Shown here: in pieces, positions 25,851-39,058 of the stretch
Layout of the letters: each line of letters begins with the position of its first letter
Numbering within the stretch: position 1 is the first letter of the stretch
The notes under the pieces: model-generated
The model's input: only the letters and a program-made list of their open reading frames with translations
Told to the model about the DNA's origin: nothing
Databases searched by the model: none
DNA from: Antedon bifida
Lineage: Eukaryota; Echinodermata; Crinoidea; Comatulida; Antedonidae
Assembly (NCBI GenBank): GCA_963402885.1
Contig: OY727094.1
Coordinates: 29,638,501-29,702,500 of the forward strand
Reading direction: 5' to 3'
DNA length: 64,000 bases
Made by a program: the position numbers and the translations under genes

Positions 25851-25858
25851 TTTATATA
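25851..25858 (-). promoter_or_regulatory. TATA box candidate for P2X exon 1a
   Basis: On the minus strand the sequence reads TATATAAA, 63 nt upstream of the chosen start codon of exon 1a. A normal TATA spacing would put the transcription start near 25825, which favours the ATG at 25788 over the one at 25833. TATA-like words are common by chance in AT-rich DNA. Confidence 0.35.
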
Positions 25859-27126
25859 CACGTGGTCACACAAGTGAAAACGCAATAATCACCCGAATTT
25901 GTTCCAATTTTAGAAATCTCTAAAATTCGTAAAGGAGCACCAACGATCCTGGAAGGTATGACAACTAGAGTTCCATAGAAAGTGAAGTACATTGCATGAT
26001 TAAAAGTTTCGGCGATCGGCACAATAATCCTACTGTAGAACTTATAAATGCCGGTTTTATTCCTTCAGAGATTTAATAAATTACTGATATTTATCGCCGA
26101 ACGTCGTCGTCCAAAGTCGGGTCCACCGTCGTCGATTCACATGGCTGTGTTTTAAATTCAATAGCTTAAGATACTTTAGTTTTTTGTTTTACTTTGGAAA
26201 ACTAGTGCTGGAAATGGATATACTTGCATAGACACTTTCTATAAGTCTTGTGCTCATCCGAAATGAACGTAATGCGTAGTTTAGATTTCAGCAGTGAAAA
26301 GACTTGATTAGTTTATGTACCGTCTTGACTATAGGGGGCGCTATACTGTTCTAAAATGGATAAAATTTAAACATCACAATTAGATATTTGTCCTTGATGT
26401 ATCGTCTTTATCATGTATTAACCATTCTCTACGTGTTGTTATTATTTACTAATTAATAGTCATCTACGTCAGTTATTAGACAGACGTTGTTGTTTATAGC
26501 AAAACAAGTATGATAGTTCAGTGGTAAGGCTCCTGGGAAACGATAAGTAACCTATCATGCTACGTGTATGGTAATGTGTGAATAATTCGGCCCAGTGGGA
26601 TCGCCATCCCTGACACTGATCTTATCTGAAATTCAGCAATAGTGTTTTATTATTAAAATTATGGTATTTGGAGTCCTTTTTATAATGTGTGACGTTATTT
26701 CTTCATTTTTTTCCATATTTTCTTATATTTTTCTCTGTATATATATAAATAAGTAATCTCTGTGGACATTTTAGATTTTTCACATTTCTTTTCCAGTGTG
26801 TATTGTATGAAACTTTATTTCATGATTTTCTCTGTGATATATATCTTTTTTTCAAAGGGTCTTACGACTACAGAAAATAAACTTTTCTCTGTAAGATCCC
26901 TGCAATATTGTATATAACAATGTAAATACATATTGCTAAATAAATGTGAACCAATCGTGAACCGATATTATACTCCTTTTTTATTTGAAGTTCTTGTCAC
27001 TATTGTTCTTCGAGCAAGATGTTTTTTTTTACAATTTCAATCCAGTTTGTTGCCTATATATATACTACAAACTTCTACGTACTTGTACATTTAAGTAAGT
27101 TTGCTTGAGCTATGACGTCATTAACG

Positions 27127-27452
27127 TAAAGGTAATTGACCCCCTGTTTTTGTTGAATGTGCCATTTTAATCTCACATAATAGTTATTCACTTTGACCAA
27201 AAATTGGATCCGAAAACAAAATAATTTACTTGAAAAAAAATCTGCATTTAAAGCAAAAAAAATATTATATTGACTGGAAGTCTTTGTTGAACTTAATCGT
27301 TTATTTTGTCTTTTTACAAATGAAAACCTTTTTTTTTTTAGTTTTTTTTCTACGGAAGTGATTACCTTTATTAAAACTGCGAAATGGCCTACTTAAAGTC
27401 TTTTTATCAATCTTCATTTTTTATGTTTTTGGGGGACAATACATCTTTTAAA
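27127..27452. repeat. Family A element, inverted relative to the 57329 copy
   Basis: The right end GGGGGACAATACATCTTTTA is clear and the left end (TAAAGGTAATTGACCCCC) is degenerate. Internal sequence around CACATAATAGTTATTCACTT matches the complement of the copy at 57329-57674. Confidence 0.6.
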
Positions 27453-28615
27453 CATACGTTAAAATATTGTATGTCAGGGTACATTAAGTGTAGTCTATAA
27501 TGTACTATAATGATTCCAATTGAATCTGTATCCATAAGTTTCGTTAAATTCGATCATTTTAATTCCAGTCAAAGAATATCTAATACACAGTAAATGATAG
27601 ACATGTAATGTGAAATAAGGGAGAAGTTGAAATCTACTGTCTGTCCTGTAGGCTATGGGCTGATAATCACACACATAGGGGGCGCTAGGACAACATTATT
27701 TTACACACACTTTATCCACGAGCGGGTTTGTACTGTGAAAAATGCCACCTGGAGACTAATTTGGATACATTCTAGGGACGAAAATTGTTTGTCTGAGATA
27801 CATTCCTCAGTATGTGTAGTCCGCGTGTGCTTTTAACATTTTTTTGCCATTTGGATTATACATTATAACGGGAGACGCATTAAACAAAAGCACTTTGTTT
27901 GGATTTTAAAAGCCGTTTGGAAACAAGAGGGACAAGTACTACGTACTTCCGTCGTTCGTCAGGTGGGTGATAAATATTTGTTGTTATGAACATTTAAAAC
28001 AAATCGAATATCAGATAAACCTCACTCGTTTGTCGTCCTCTATTATTCGATCAGCTGCGCTGTGTGCAGATGTTTCTATTTCCTGTATTATTTTCTAATG
28101 ATTTATTGTCGGTTTGTTATCGATCTCTTATCGAATACTCTCGGTATTTTCATATTAAAAACAGTGATTGTAAAAACTATACTCAAAGGTGTTTTGTGAA
28201 TTGTGTATAACTATAAAAGGTATCATAATTCACGTTAAAGTATTAGGGAAGGTAATTTCATACCGTATGGCTAATTGCATCAGTATTGTTTTGAAACTTA
28301 CCGCCCTCTATCGTTTCTAGCTCTGTTGCATTGCAAGTATGCAAATTAGTTATGGCGCCATCTATTTCTACAATCGAAACTTTACGCTTACGTTCCATTT
28401 AGTTTGTTCGGTAAGAGCCTTCGTTCATTTGTTATAAAATAATTAAATTGGGGATTTTGTTCTTGTTATATGGCCTATATAAAAAAAAATATTTTTTATA
28501 GGACTTTCAGTTAATTTACAACTATAAATAGCATATAACAAAACTGAAATTAGACACGTTATAACCGGTTACATTTGAATACGTAATTGTAAATGTCAAA
28601 ATATATACCATAGAA

Positions 28616-28765
28616 TCCCTAGCGGACACTTTCGGGACGCAACAAAGTGTCCTCAATATCGGTTGCCCTTGAATAGGAGTGTCAGAATATGGGATTGGTC
28701 GTAGTGTTACACCATATTGGCACTCGTTTCATTTTGTTTCACGAGAAAGTGTCCTGTTAATCATT
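28616..28765. repeat. Family D element
   Basis: AGCGGACACTTTCGGGACGC and GAGAAAGTGTCCTGTTAATC form rough inverted ends around AAAGTGTCCTCAATATCGG. Confidence 0.45.
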
Positions 28766-30260
28766 ATAAAAAATAATAATTTTTTATCGTAGCTTTTATT
28801 TTAAAAATTGAAATCAGTTCAGAAGAGCTAAGCATTCCAATTACTTATTTGTAGTATTAGTAGTATAACAAATGATTGGTAAAACATATCACGAGGCTAA
28901 ACACGGTGAGGGGGGCGGGGAATGTGAATCTAAAGAAGTTTGCCAAATTGTGATTTTCGTAACGTTGAGCTCTACTATTAATACTAGCCTATAGTGAAAA
29001 AATGTGACTGCAGAACACTGAGCTTGCCTTGCCAAGATAGGAACTCGTAACAGTCCTTTATATCTGGCTGCGACAAATACCAACAGTACTGTACTATGTA
29101 CACATTCTCCTCGACGTGCAGTGTCTGTTAATGGGCGTGTAACTGTCATGTCGCAGCCACAGATAAACCCTTTGAACTCCATAGCGGTATCATCCTGTTG
29201 TTAGATTGCCTTGCTGTAACCTTTTACATCACATGTATAATACTTTTAAAACACGCAATGTTGTTATTCGGATAGCAGCAGCTTAATTTCACAAAGTATG
29301 TATAGTAACGTTACGAATAACGTAAATTATTAGGATAATTTTTTTCTTTTGATAAATTTATATAACATAATTTTTTTCAACAGTTTTAAATGTTAATTTG
29401 AATTTTTCTATACTTGCAGTTGTGAAATTTATATATAATGCGTTAACTCGTTTACACGCGTGAACTTATTATTAAATTTGACATTATGATATTAATCTAG
29501 GATTTTTTACGCGCCATCTTGGTGAAAAAAATTACGACTTGCGTGTGATGACTTTTAAACGCGTCAAAATGAAAGAAAAATGAGTATAATACGTTCACTC
29601 GTATGTAGACGAGTTTGTGTTTTCAACCATATGATTGATTTCCCCTCAACCATTATATCTGGATTATGAAAAAGCAATTGATTCATTGCATTTATAGGTA
29701 AATAGAATGTATACAATTTAAAGTCCTGGCTAAGGCACTAGATCGTTATATTGATTAATGTATAGGAAACGCGGCCGTGTTATCTAAGTTAAAAATTTAA
29801 CATGCGAGTGAGTGACCTGATTTCTTAACATTGTTCGTTCTGTTATTGTGTTTTTTTTTAATATACAATTAATCAACATTAACTTTAATGATATTGTAGA
29901 GAATGATGCTTTATCTATACTAAACCAGCAACATTGAATATTGTCTAGACTAAACGTTCCAGACAATACAATGTCAATATTTATACGCACTAATTCAAGG
30001 TTATATAATTATAAAATTTAGTAACTATACATTTAAATCCTAATTACTTGAAACGTTATATATAGTGAGGCAACCGTCATTAATTAAGAACAAAAAACGC
30101 AAGGACGCGTACCAGAGTAGACACAACCAAAGTAATTTAGCTATTACCAGCGATGTCTAGACTGATTAGTTAAAATGATACATCTTCATATATAAAATTA
30201 AAACTTAAATTTGAATCGATTTTGAAACCACGCTTTTTTTATATGCAATATTGAATATTG

Positions 30261-30376
30261 CAAAACTAGTTTGGCAAGAAAAAGTGTAATGTGCCCAAAT
30301 GTAGTAGTGATATGACGTCATCGTGTCTATTATGGGTACATCATATTTTGTTTGTCACATTATAGTTTGATAGACT
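30261..30376. repeat. Family B element, eroded ends
   Basis: Core GTGATATGACGTCATCGTGT flanked by GTAATGTGCCCAAATG and GGGTACATCATATT; the terminal AGCTCTGTC repeats are lost. Confidence 0.55.
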
Positions 30377-30797
30377 TTTATTTAGATTACGTAGTCCATA
30401 AATAAGGACTGGTTTGATAGATACAGCCTTTTTAAATTTAAGCACTTCTTAACCTTAAGAAAAGATATCGATAAATGCCATTCTGGATATGTAGCATGTG
30501 ACTTTTTATTTAGTCGATGGCACAGACAAAGCATATTCAAACGCTAAACTGTCGCTAAAGGCGCACTTACTGCTCTTTAAAGCTCATTTTTTGCGACTAT
30601 TGCGCTCTTTGAACCATCGGTCTAATGCTTAATCTAGCTAAGTTTGCCGAAAGGTTAATTGATTGGCTGAATGAGGTGGCCACCTTATATAGAAACCATT
30701 AATTGATCTTGAGTTGTTATGTGTCGTCTAGCATGACACGAACAATTATCATAACGAATCATATTATATCCACGTGCCAATTCAACACTGCTCAATT

Positions 30798-30979
30798 AAG
30801 CTTGGTTCCCACTAGAACTTAACGCAAGGACGTAAACGCAACGCAAGCGTTTTAACCAATGACAAGCGAAGTTATAGACAGTTAGCAATCACAAGCGAAT
30901 AAGCCATCGCTTGTGATTAGTCAATTCGATTGCGTTGCGTTACGTCCTTGTGTTGCGTCGCTAGTGAGAACCACGCTTT
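30798..30979. repeat. Family C element
   Basis: AAGCTTGGTTCCCACTAGAA at the left and CTAGTGAGAACCACGCTTTA at the right, with inverted ACGCAACGCAAG and CTTGTGATTAGTCAATTCG body segments. Confidence 0.65.
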
Positions 30980-31070
30980 ACTAAACACATTTCGACTTTG
31001 TCGACAAAGTTGACGCCGGTTTACAAAAATCATGGTACCCGAGTCTGTAGCTGTTACTAGATGTATTCTT

Positions 31071-31219
31071 AAGCTTGGTTCTCACTAGGACGCAACGCAA
31101 GGACGTAGACGCAACGTGAGTTGACCAATCATAAGCGATGGATTATTCGAACTGTCGCTTGTCATTGGTCAACACGCTTGCGTTGCGTTTACGTCACGTC
31201 CTAGTGAGAACCAAGCTTT
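31071..31219. repeat. Family C element, nearly perfect hairpin
   Basis: AAGCTTGGTTCTCACTAGGA is mirrored by TCCTAGTGAGAACCAAGCTT. The arms stay inverse through CAACGC, GACCAATCATAAGCGA and TCGCTTGTCATTGGTC. It lies about 90 bp from the 30798 copy. Confidence 0.7.
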
Positions 31220-32164
31220 ACTGACTTTTTCATCTAGAAACGAGTCAGCCGACTCGCGATGACTTGCAATAGTCAGTTAGAATCTATCTAGCTGCAGAAT
31301 CGGGTGATCATGGATAATTGTGTTGTTTACAGAATATACAAACAAAGGATAACAGTGTATACATTGAAACATTTCAGTCTCATTCAGATACAAATTATTA
31401 CCTCCTTGTTAGGTCATTAGTAAATAGAAAGAAACTGATAGTAAGTGAGTGTATTGAAATGTAGATTCGCCATGAGGTCGACGACTTTATAATCATGTGA
31501 GGTTATCCCCTATTCATTAAGGCTATAAATGCCTTGGGAAAATTTTACATTACTGCCTGTATACATTAATATTAAGTCATTATTGAATTAGACCTACGCA
31601 TGTATTTGCACACTGCTTAAGTATTTTTTTTTAACCGTAGACTTGCCGGTAAGATTAGAGCAGACATTAGTATGCCTCAACAGTTGTTGCGTCACTGATT
31701 TTATAGAAGTTTACTTGTAAATGTTCTTAATCTTTATACTTGTCATATTCCAGCCTTATTTATTACAGTATGTTGGGTTTTTCAATTTCATCATGGGTGT
31801 TATATACTGTAAAGTGTAGCGTTTTCATTATTGTACCTTATGTACTTGTATAGAGTCGCACAGCTTACTCGGGTTGCCAGCGCAAAGTTCACAGTATACT
31901 ATTTGGGAATTTTTACTTTCCGTATTCACAGACTAATATACTGTATTTAACAAATTGTGCTGGGGTTTTGTTTTTTTTTTTTTTTTTTGCCATTGTGACA
32001 TGGGTGTTCTATAAAGTGCAGCCTTTTCTTATCTATCTTATGTAATTGTTAGTTTTGTTTAGTCGCATAGTATACTTATGAGTATGTATTTTAAAACCAG
32101 CCAGCGTGAAGATCCCAATATGCATGAGCTTAATCACATTTAACCCCACCTTCCTACTTGTAAT

Positions 32165-32350
32165 CTAGACTAAATAACGCGTATTGTATAACGCAAACGC
32201 GTTCTCGTTCGAATAAGCCGTGCATTTTATACCGCAAACGCGTTCTCGTTCGAATAAGCCGTGTATTGTATACCGCAAACGCGTTCTCGTTCGAATAAAG
32301 CCGTGAAATGCTCACCCCTTGAACGCGTTCTCGTTCGAACAAAGCCGTGA
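32165..32350. repeat. CpG-rich tandem repeat, 41-46 bp unit, about four copies
   Basis: The core AAACGCGTTCTCGTTCGAAT, followed by AAGCCGTG, recurs at 32193, 32234, 32275 and 32321. It has several CpGs per unit in otherwise AT-rich DNA. Confidence 0.75.
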
Positions 32351-33987
32351 CATTTGAATGGTAAGTTAAAACAACATTTCTTTCACCGATCCTTGATCAA
32401 CTAGGACTCATTGTATATATTTCAGCATGTTTTCCTGGAAAAGTTTCAACAGTTTTAATTTACATATTACTATTACTGTGCAGCTCTAATTTGTCCATTA
32501 GTTAAAATACATTTCAATGGCAATATAACTTCAGCAGTTTACTTAAAAGCAATCTTACAGCTCAAATTAGCTCTAAAGATTTGAGACATATTTTGTAATT
32601 AGTTATAAGACACGGTACGGTGCAAGTGTCAGATACAAACGGTGTTGAAATCACATTTTTGTAGTAATTTTCGGATTCGTTATAATAATAATGAATCTAC
32701 TATATATACCAAACATAATTGAGGATGAATTACTACATTTGTTTCATGCTTTTTGATAATGTGTATAATCTTCGTGATCGTCGGCTATAATATCGTCACT
32801 ACGTCATCGTCATTAAAGTAGTTCCTTTTCATCTTATTGAGACAATAGAGCCCGATACTTAGGGGACCAAGTGGACCAGAACACCAAGGTAACCCCCTAC
32901 TCTTTCCGAAAGATGCACTGTTTTTTTTTTATTTAAAGATAGGTACACTGGCCTCCAACATGTTTAATAATCGAGATCTTCTTGTTCAAAAACCGTATGG
33001 CTGTGGGTTAAACCGCTCGGGGCACCTCGACTTGAAATCGTTGTCACGTACCGAGAAGAAAACAAGTTTACCTGCGCTCCTAATACCTTTAATATTACTT
33101 GTAGTACCATTATTTGAATACGGTGTCAAAATGCATGTTTCCCAATCGCTTATACCATTTCTGTTTCATGGTTTCGCTGATGTATGTAATGTTGGCAATC
33201 GTCGATGTTTGTTTTGTATCGTCGCCACGTACAAAACAAGTTGAAGCGCGCTTATAAAACCCGTACTAGTTTTATCGCCATTTTCAACGTGAGTGTCAAA
33301 ATGTGTGTTTTATATCATTGACGGAATAAAGAGCACATAAATCTAAAGGACTAACAGTATAATCCAGTATCTGAGTCGTAATAAGCGTTAGTCTAGATAA
33401 CTAATCCATTACTTCTTTGGGATAATCTAGTGATAGACTATACATTGTATCAATTTGTCAATATTCATCACGTGTCCTTCTCCACAATTTTTTATTTTTT
33501 TTTTTTTTTGCTTTTAGTGAAGTGTTGTTGAATCTCTACAATTCGTTCTTCGCGTCTTGTATTACATTTATGTTAGTATCCGTTGCATATTAATACTGTA
33601 TACTGTCATACGACATATCTACATTTACAACGTGTTTTCAATCGTTTTCCAGGAAAATGTTAAATTCTCCATGACTGCTTGAGTTTTGATTACGTAATGA
33701 AACTATTGTCTTAATGTTTTATTTTTACAACCGTAATCCTATATCTGTGTAAATGACAATTCTTAATTGACATAATCTTATCAGATGATATGTAGGACAT
33801 AGCTATATATTTGGAATAACACATATAATGTGATTGATGCTCAGTTAGATGTTGTTGTAGTAGGAAAGTCCGACCACACCTAAAAGCCACTTTCCTCCTC
33901 CACAGCACTCCATTCTAAATTAACACCTACCTATCTAGCTAACATGCTATACATGTGTTAAATCGTACCAAGCAATACTGAAACAGT

Positions 33988-34135
33988 TCAGTAGAACTCC
34001 GATTTAGGGGACACATGCAGGACCCAACACGGTGTCTCATTGAGGTTGGCGATAGGATATATTTCTTCAATTATTCCACGAAAGGATCCCCTTAATAGGG
34101 GTGTCCCCTGAATAAAGGTGTTCCTAGTGTCCAAA
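33988..34135. repeat. Family D element, best copy
   Basis: Ends TTTAGGGGACACATGCAGGA and TAGGGGTGTCCCCTGAATAA, with CACGGTGTCTCATTGAGGTT between. A shorter relic lies at about 13363-13425. Confidence 0.5.
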
Positions 34136-35142
34136 AGAGAGCTTATACGGTTCCTCTGTTTAAAGAGTGAGTATCGTACATGAAATTATTGTATGTAATT
34201 TGTCTTTGTGAAAATTAGCATCTAACAATGAGAAAATGCATTTAAAATACATATTTTATTTAATTATTCTACATCAATAAAATCATACAATTTTTTTTAA
34301 ATATAAAAATAATGAAATAAACAAAAAATCAATAAATAATAATTAGATCGTCATCGTAAAGGTAAACATACATGTAACAGATATATGAGCTATTTATTTT
34401 GATTGATTATAGTTTTAGAGCATGTGATAGAATTTAATGAAATTGTAATTTAGGCATGTTACAAAATGACTTAGTAGCATTTGAAATACACATTTTATTA
34501 TGATCCAATGTATACATTTTTATTAGTAATATTTAATTGGTTTCAAAAAGCCTCCAGTACAATTCAAGTGTATCTATTATTGTAGTACTGTGCATTGGGT
34601 ACTTGCGTGTATTTTCGAGTAAAGTTCGAGGGCTAACATTATTATTGGCATATTCATTCATGATGTTTCTTTTATATTATACTCATGTGTTGTTCTAACA
34701 CAAGGTAACTTTAACAAGGCCATATACATGGCTATACATTCGCGTGCGCAAATTTGAGTTAGTGTTTACCGACCGACCGACCGACATAGTGAGCTGTAGA
34801 GTCGCTTGTTTAATGGTTCTGTACCTATTATATTATATATTTCTGTAGTGTTACTGTAACTGAATTTATTTCGGAATTATTATATTCATAGTAACATATT
34901 AACAGTAGGATTTTCATATCAGCAGCTCATTCATTCAATTTGTATTTATTCCACGTTTCTCTGTATTGTGATTAATTTTATTATCCCATCAATCCATAAT
35001 TCAAATACCCAATCGTCTATCAACAATCTGTTGCCTTCCTTCTTTATAGCTGGTTCATTTGAGTAAAATTATTTTTCATTTGTATGTTATATTGTAGTCT
35101 GTGTTATTTTATTGGTTGAGTGGCCATAATATCGGTAATGGT

Positions 35143-35450
35143 TCGGCTCACTCTGGTGGTTCGTCTTCCCGAATAAGGACTACAAATCGTAGGTTCATTA
35201 TACACAATAGATTTTTAAAAGTACATCTTTCGAGACGAGTAGGGGGTTACATCGGTGTACTAGTTCAATATTCTGGTTGTGTGTATTTTAATAAACCTAG
35301 TACATCTTTGATCGAGACGAGTGTAAGGTTACCCCGGTGTACTAGTTCAATATTCTGATTGTGGTTGTGGGTATTTTAATCAACCTAGTACATCTTTCGA
35401 GACGAGTAGGGGGTTACATCGATGTACTAGTTCAATATTTTGACTGTGGA
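35143..35450 (+). repeat. SINE copy 3, headless, with its 3' unit present three times in tandem
   Basis: The copy begins near the GGCTCACTC at the head's 3' end and continues through the ATAAGGACTACAAATCGTAG body. The tail unit starting AGTACATCTTT and containing GAGACGAGT then repeats at 35220-35298, 35299-35386 and 35387-35450. Copies at 60335 and 61119 have this unit once. Confidence 0.7.
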
Positions 35451-36499
35451 ATTTAGTGCAATGAAGATGAAAATTGATAAAGATGAAATAATATTATACC
35501 AACCGTAACGATAGACCTAATCATTATGTGTTATACATCAAACTCATATTTGTCATCCGTGATGTTTAATGATTAAACATTGCGAAGTATGTTCCTACAT
35601 AATATAAAAACTTTGCAATTCATTTCTCATTGTAAGCTCTCAACGTAATATTGATTCATGTTTGCCAAAAATGTAAAATGTAAAGACGATTGTGTTGAAT
35701 AAAATCAATAAATACATATAATGCTTACAGAGTGGTGGTGGTGGTGATTACGACATAGTGATAGTCATCAACACAACAGTGATAACAATTAGGTTTGTAG
35801 TGCTAATGTTGGTTTAATGAAGATTGGTGCAATAAGTATCTATTAAATTAGAAATTATTGTGAGGGTGATGATGGCGACCGCGTTGTTGCGTCATGGTCA
35901 CTATCTCCTTATGATGATATTTTTTTTTTTTTTATTGACTTTTTATAAATTGTTTTTGTATTGTATTTAAATTTATATCCGTTTTTGTCGACAGGGCCAC
36001 AATGCAAAACAGGTATATTCAACTTGATTGTGTATAATCCTGTATAAATAATATGTTGTTAAATAAATAAATAAATTATAAACCATGCACCAATAGGAGT
36101 GATGTTCGTAAAATTATAACGTTTAAGCTTTGTATTTAGTATATACAAACTATATAATAAGGAAACCTGGTAATTTAGTGCTATCTAGTAATTAACTAAA
36201 GGCTAAGCGAAGAAAGTAATATTTAATTAATTATAACAGGTTACGGCTCTATAATTCCTCAAGGACTATTACGTTGTGAACTGAAAGTAACGGTCGTGCT
36301 ATATTACTTGGTTGTTTGTATTCCATACAGAATTGCTTGTATAAAAATGCGATTATAATTAGGAAGATCATTGATTACTAATTAATGTGATAAAAAAATT
36401 TAAGAGGTAATATTAATAGTGCATTTGCATCTGATAAGCTATTCGTCTTTTGTTAAAGACTGATTATGGTTGGTCTTAAGGCAGATAATGTCCTTGAAA

Positions 36500-36625
36500 T
36501 AGCTGTACAAAAGCAATCACCAGTGCTGTATTTCCACAATATTTTAGTCGGTATGATAGGTAAATTCCGTAATACAGCATCACATGTTTTTCACCTGTAA
36601 TACCTTTATCTCGGAATTACAGTAC
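36500..36625. repeat. Family E repeat beside the 18-bp satellite
   Basis: GTGCTGTATTTCCACAATAT, TACAGCATCACATGTTTTTC and ACCTGTAATACCTTTATCTC. Confidence 0.45.
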
Positions 36626-36787
36626 CGCGATTCTGCTACGCATCCGCTGTCAGACTTTATTTCAGTGTTAACTGTTAGTATAAGACGTCTATGCGATCTA
36701 GTTCAGAGTTACAGTCTAATTTGTTCATTCTATTTATTCGGATCGTCAACATTCATTCAGGAAAGAGTGATATTTAAGCGTATTATT

Positions 36788-37255
36788 GTAATTTCACTCT
36801 TTCCTGTAATTTCACTCTTTCCTGTAATTTCACTCTTTCTTGTAATTTCACTCTTTCCTGTAATTTCACTCTTTCTTGTAATTTCACTCTTTTCTGTAAT
36901 TTCACTCTTTCCTGTAATTTCACTCTTTCTTGTAATTTCACTCTTTCCTGTAATTTCACTCTTTCTTGTAATTTCACTCTTTCCTGTAATTTCACTCTTT
37001 CTTGTAATTTCACTCTTTCTTGTAATTTCACTCTTTCCTGTAATTTCACTCTTTCTTGTAATTTCACTCTTTCCTGTAATTTCACTCTTTCTTGTAATTT
37101 CACTCTTTCCTGTAATTTCACTCTTTCTTGTAATTTCACTCTTTCTTGTAATTTCACTCTTTCCTGTAATTTCACTCTTTCCTGTAATTTCACTCTTTCC
37201 TGTAATTTCACTCTTTCCTGTAATTTCACTCTTTCCTGTAATTTCACTCTTTCCT
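36788..37255. repeat. 18-bp satellite (GTAATTTCACTCTTTCCT), 26 units, with higher-order structure
   Basis: Twenty-six exact-length units differ almost only at one C/T position (TTTCCTG or TTTCTTG; unit 6 is TTTTCTG). Units 7-13 and 14-20 show the same order C,T,C,T,C,T,T, a 126-bp higher-order unit duplicated in tandem. Two degenerate units follow to about 37290. Because 18 is a multiple of 3 and the unit lacks stops, long frames open on both strands; these are not genes. An inverse of the unit (CAGGAAAGAGTGA) sits just outside at 36757. Confidence 0.9.
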
Positions 37256-38039
37256 GTAATTTCAATATTCCTTGTCATTTTACTATTTTGTTGTTTTCTG
37301 TTACTGCTTCTGCATCCATCCATTCCACGATCCCCCATCTTGTTTCTCTTCAATGCTTCATGTCTTCAACGACGTCTCTCCATGTGTCTGAAACTTCGCT
37401 GCTTTTTGTATGTTATTGATTTCTGTAATCATCTGATTTTCTTTTGGGTACAGGTGTTATTCTGTAATCCAATTTCAGGACAGGGTTGTTGCCTGGACCA
37501 TTTCCACCGATCTGCCCCACCCCCTGTTACCGCCGGACCAACCACATAGCAGATGTCTCAACGTTACAATAGGTCTCGCTTGGATTTTACTTCCACGTAG
37601 GAAAATCTCAAACACGCGTCAGTCTTTAAAGTGAGAATTTTAGTGTTACGTAATAATATTATTTACAGAAATTATTTGAATTAAAATTAATACGAAGGAA
37701 CTGTATTAATACACTAATCGGCTATTGACTAAATCCAATGTACGTAGGTAGGAAACTGAGGTATACAGTTATCCTCCAACCGCCTGTAGGCATATATAAT
37801 TTTCTTGTAATTTTCATACAGCACGACTAATTTTGCTATCTAAAATGCTCATAGCACTGAACAAATCAAAATAAATATTAGCACACTTGCGCTGAAGAGT
37901 TTTTGTACATTACCATTACCCGATAACATTCCGACGGACATGCTCTGAATAAAAAAAAAACGAGTACATGTTGGCATTTCAGTTACAAACGCACGATGAC
38001 GATAGATTGATTAATCTATCATAAAGCCCGTCTCATTGA

Positions 38040-38195
38040 TTGGGTACTCTTCAGTTTCATAGGCAAACTCTGTACACTGTCACATATGAATCACATGTGA
38101 CACCTGTTTCATAGGCTATGCCTAACCTTAACATAATACAGGTGCTACATACGTGTGTGACACTGTATTAAGTAATGTGATACTCAACAGATACT
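38040..38195. repeat. Family E repeat, two palindromic halves
   Basis: CTGTCACATATGAATCACAT and GACACCTGTTTCATAGG are followed by ATACAGGTGCTACATACGTG and TGTGACACTGTATTA. Similar relics lie near 42930-42990 and 63560-63680. Confidence 0.5.
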
Positions 38196-39058
38196 GCCAA
38201 GTGGAAATAGTAACATTTCATTCGTTTATTCATTTATTCTTTATTTCGTAACGGTTAAAAGTTGTATTGTAGAGCTGTGGGAATGATGTCGGCCTACAGA
38301 AGAAATGCCATGATACTAGTATCGGTGCGCGCGATTTTAGTTTGTGTTTGTACTCCGATGTTTTTTAAGTTAGTATTGATTCAAATTGTCGTAGGCCTAT
38401 ACAAGACGTGACTTTTTCTGAAAACTAATTCTGCAAAAATCAATTTGATTGTAAAACATATCTATAAGTATAATATAAATATCAATTTGTGTAGATGTTT
38501 ATATAGATATAGATATGGAAATTCTTAAGTTATTCGTGTACATCTCTGTGCATGTCTCAATCTAGTATTGCCTATCTAATAATCTTAAGGTTGTCTGATT
38601 GCTTTTATACTTGAAATTTGATTTCGTATAAGAGTGTACGAAGACTATATACTATGGATTAGACATATTAATAAATATATAGATTGTGTTTTTTTTTATT
38701 TTACAAAGCATTCGAACCGTAAATAAGAGATGATGGATATAGTAATTACAATGTAGAAACTTAATTATATAAAGGTATCGACGGAGTCGTAAAATGGAGG
38801 ATGTACCTTGGAGAACGGTACCACCACAGGCTGAGTGCTTAATTCTGGTTTTAACTCGTCAAATTTGGCGGTAAAACGGCCCGTGTTTCAGATGTGTAAT
38901 TCTATATAGGCCTAGTTCAATGCGTACCGGGCATCTTGATTAATTTTGTCGTAATTTCTGGTAAAACCTTTCGGATATCGAAGGCAGTTTAGTGGGCCAT
39001 TCCAATATCTACTGTGTAAATTAAATATACATAATATATACAGTAATAATAACCTTAC

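Larger units (their letters stand above)
25859..39058 (-). other. Region between the two P2X first exons
   Basis: Either intron of a long exon 1b transcript or the promoter side of exon 1a. It holds repeats of families A, B, C, D and E, the CpG-rich array, the SINE tail array and the 18-bp satellite. Stretches 25859-27126, 28766-30260, 31220-32164, 32351-33987, 34136-35142, 35451-36499 and 37291-38039 show nothing recognisable. Confidence 0.5.

Noticed and set aside
28889-29182. 97-codon minus frame
   Set aside because: No recognisable domain or signal, and no coding-like conservation pattern visible. Treated as chance.
32154-32342. 62-codon minus frame with repeated FERER
   Set aside because: It is the CpG-rich tandem repeat read in frame.
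36584-37549. Long open frames on both strands (321, 198 and 160 codons)
   Set aside because: They are read-through of the 18-bp satellite, whose unit length is divisible by three and lacks stops. No independent coding evidence exists outside the array.
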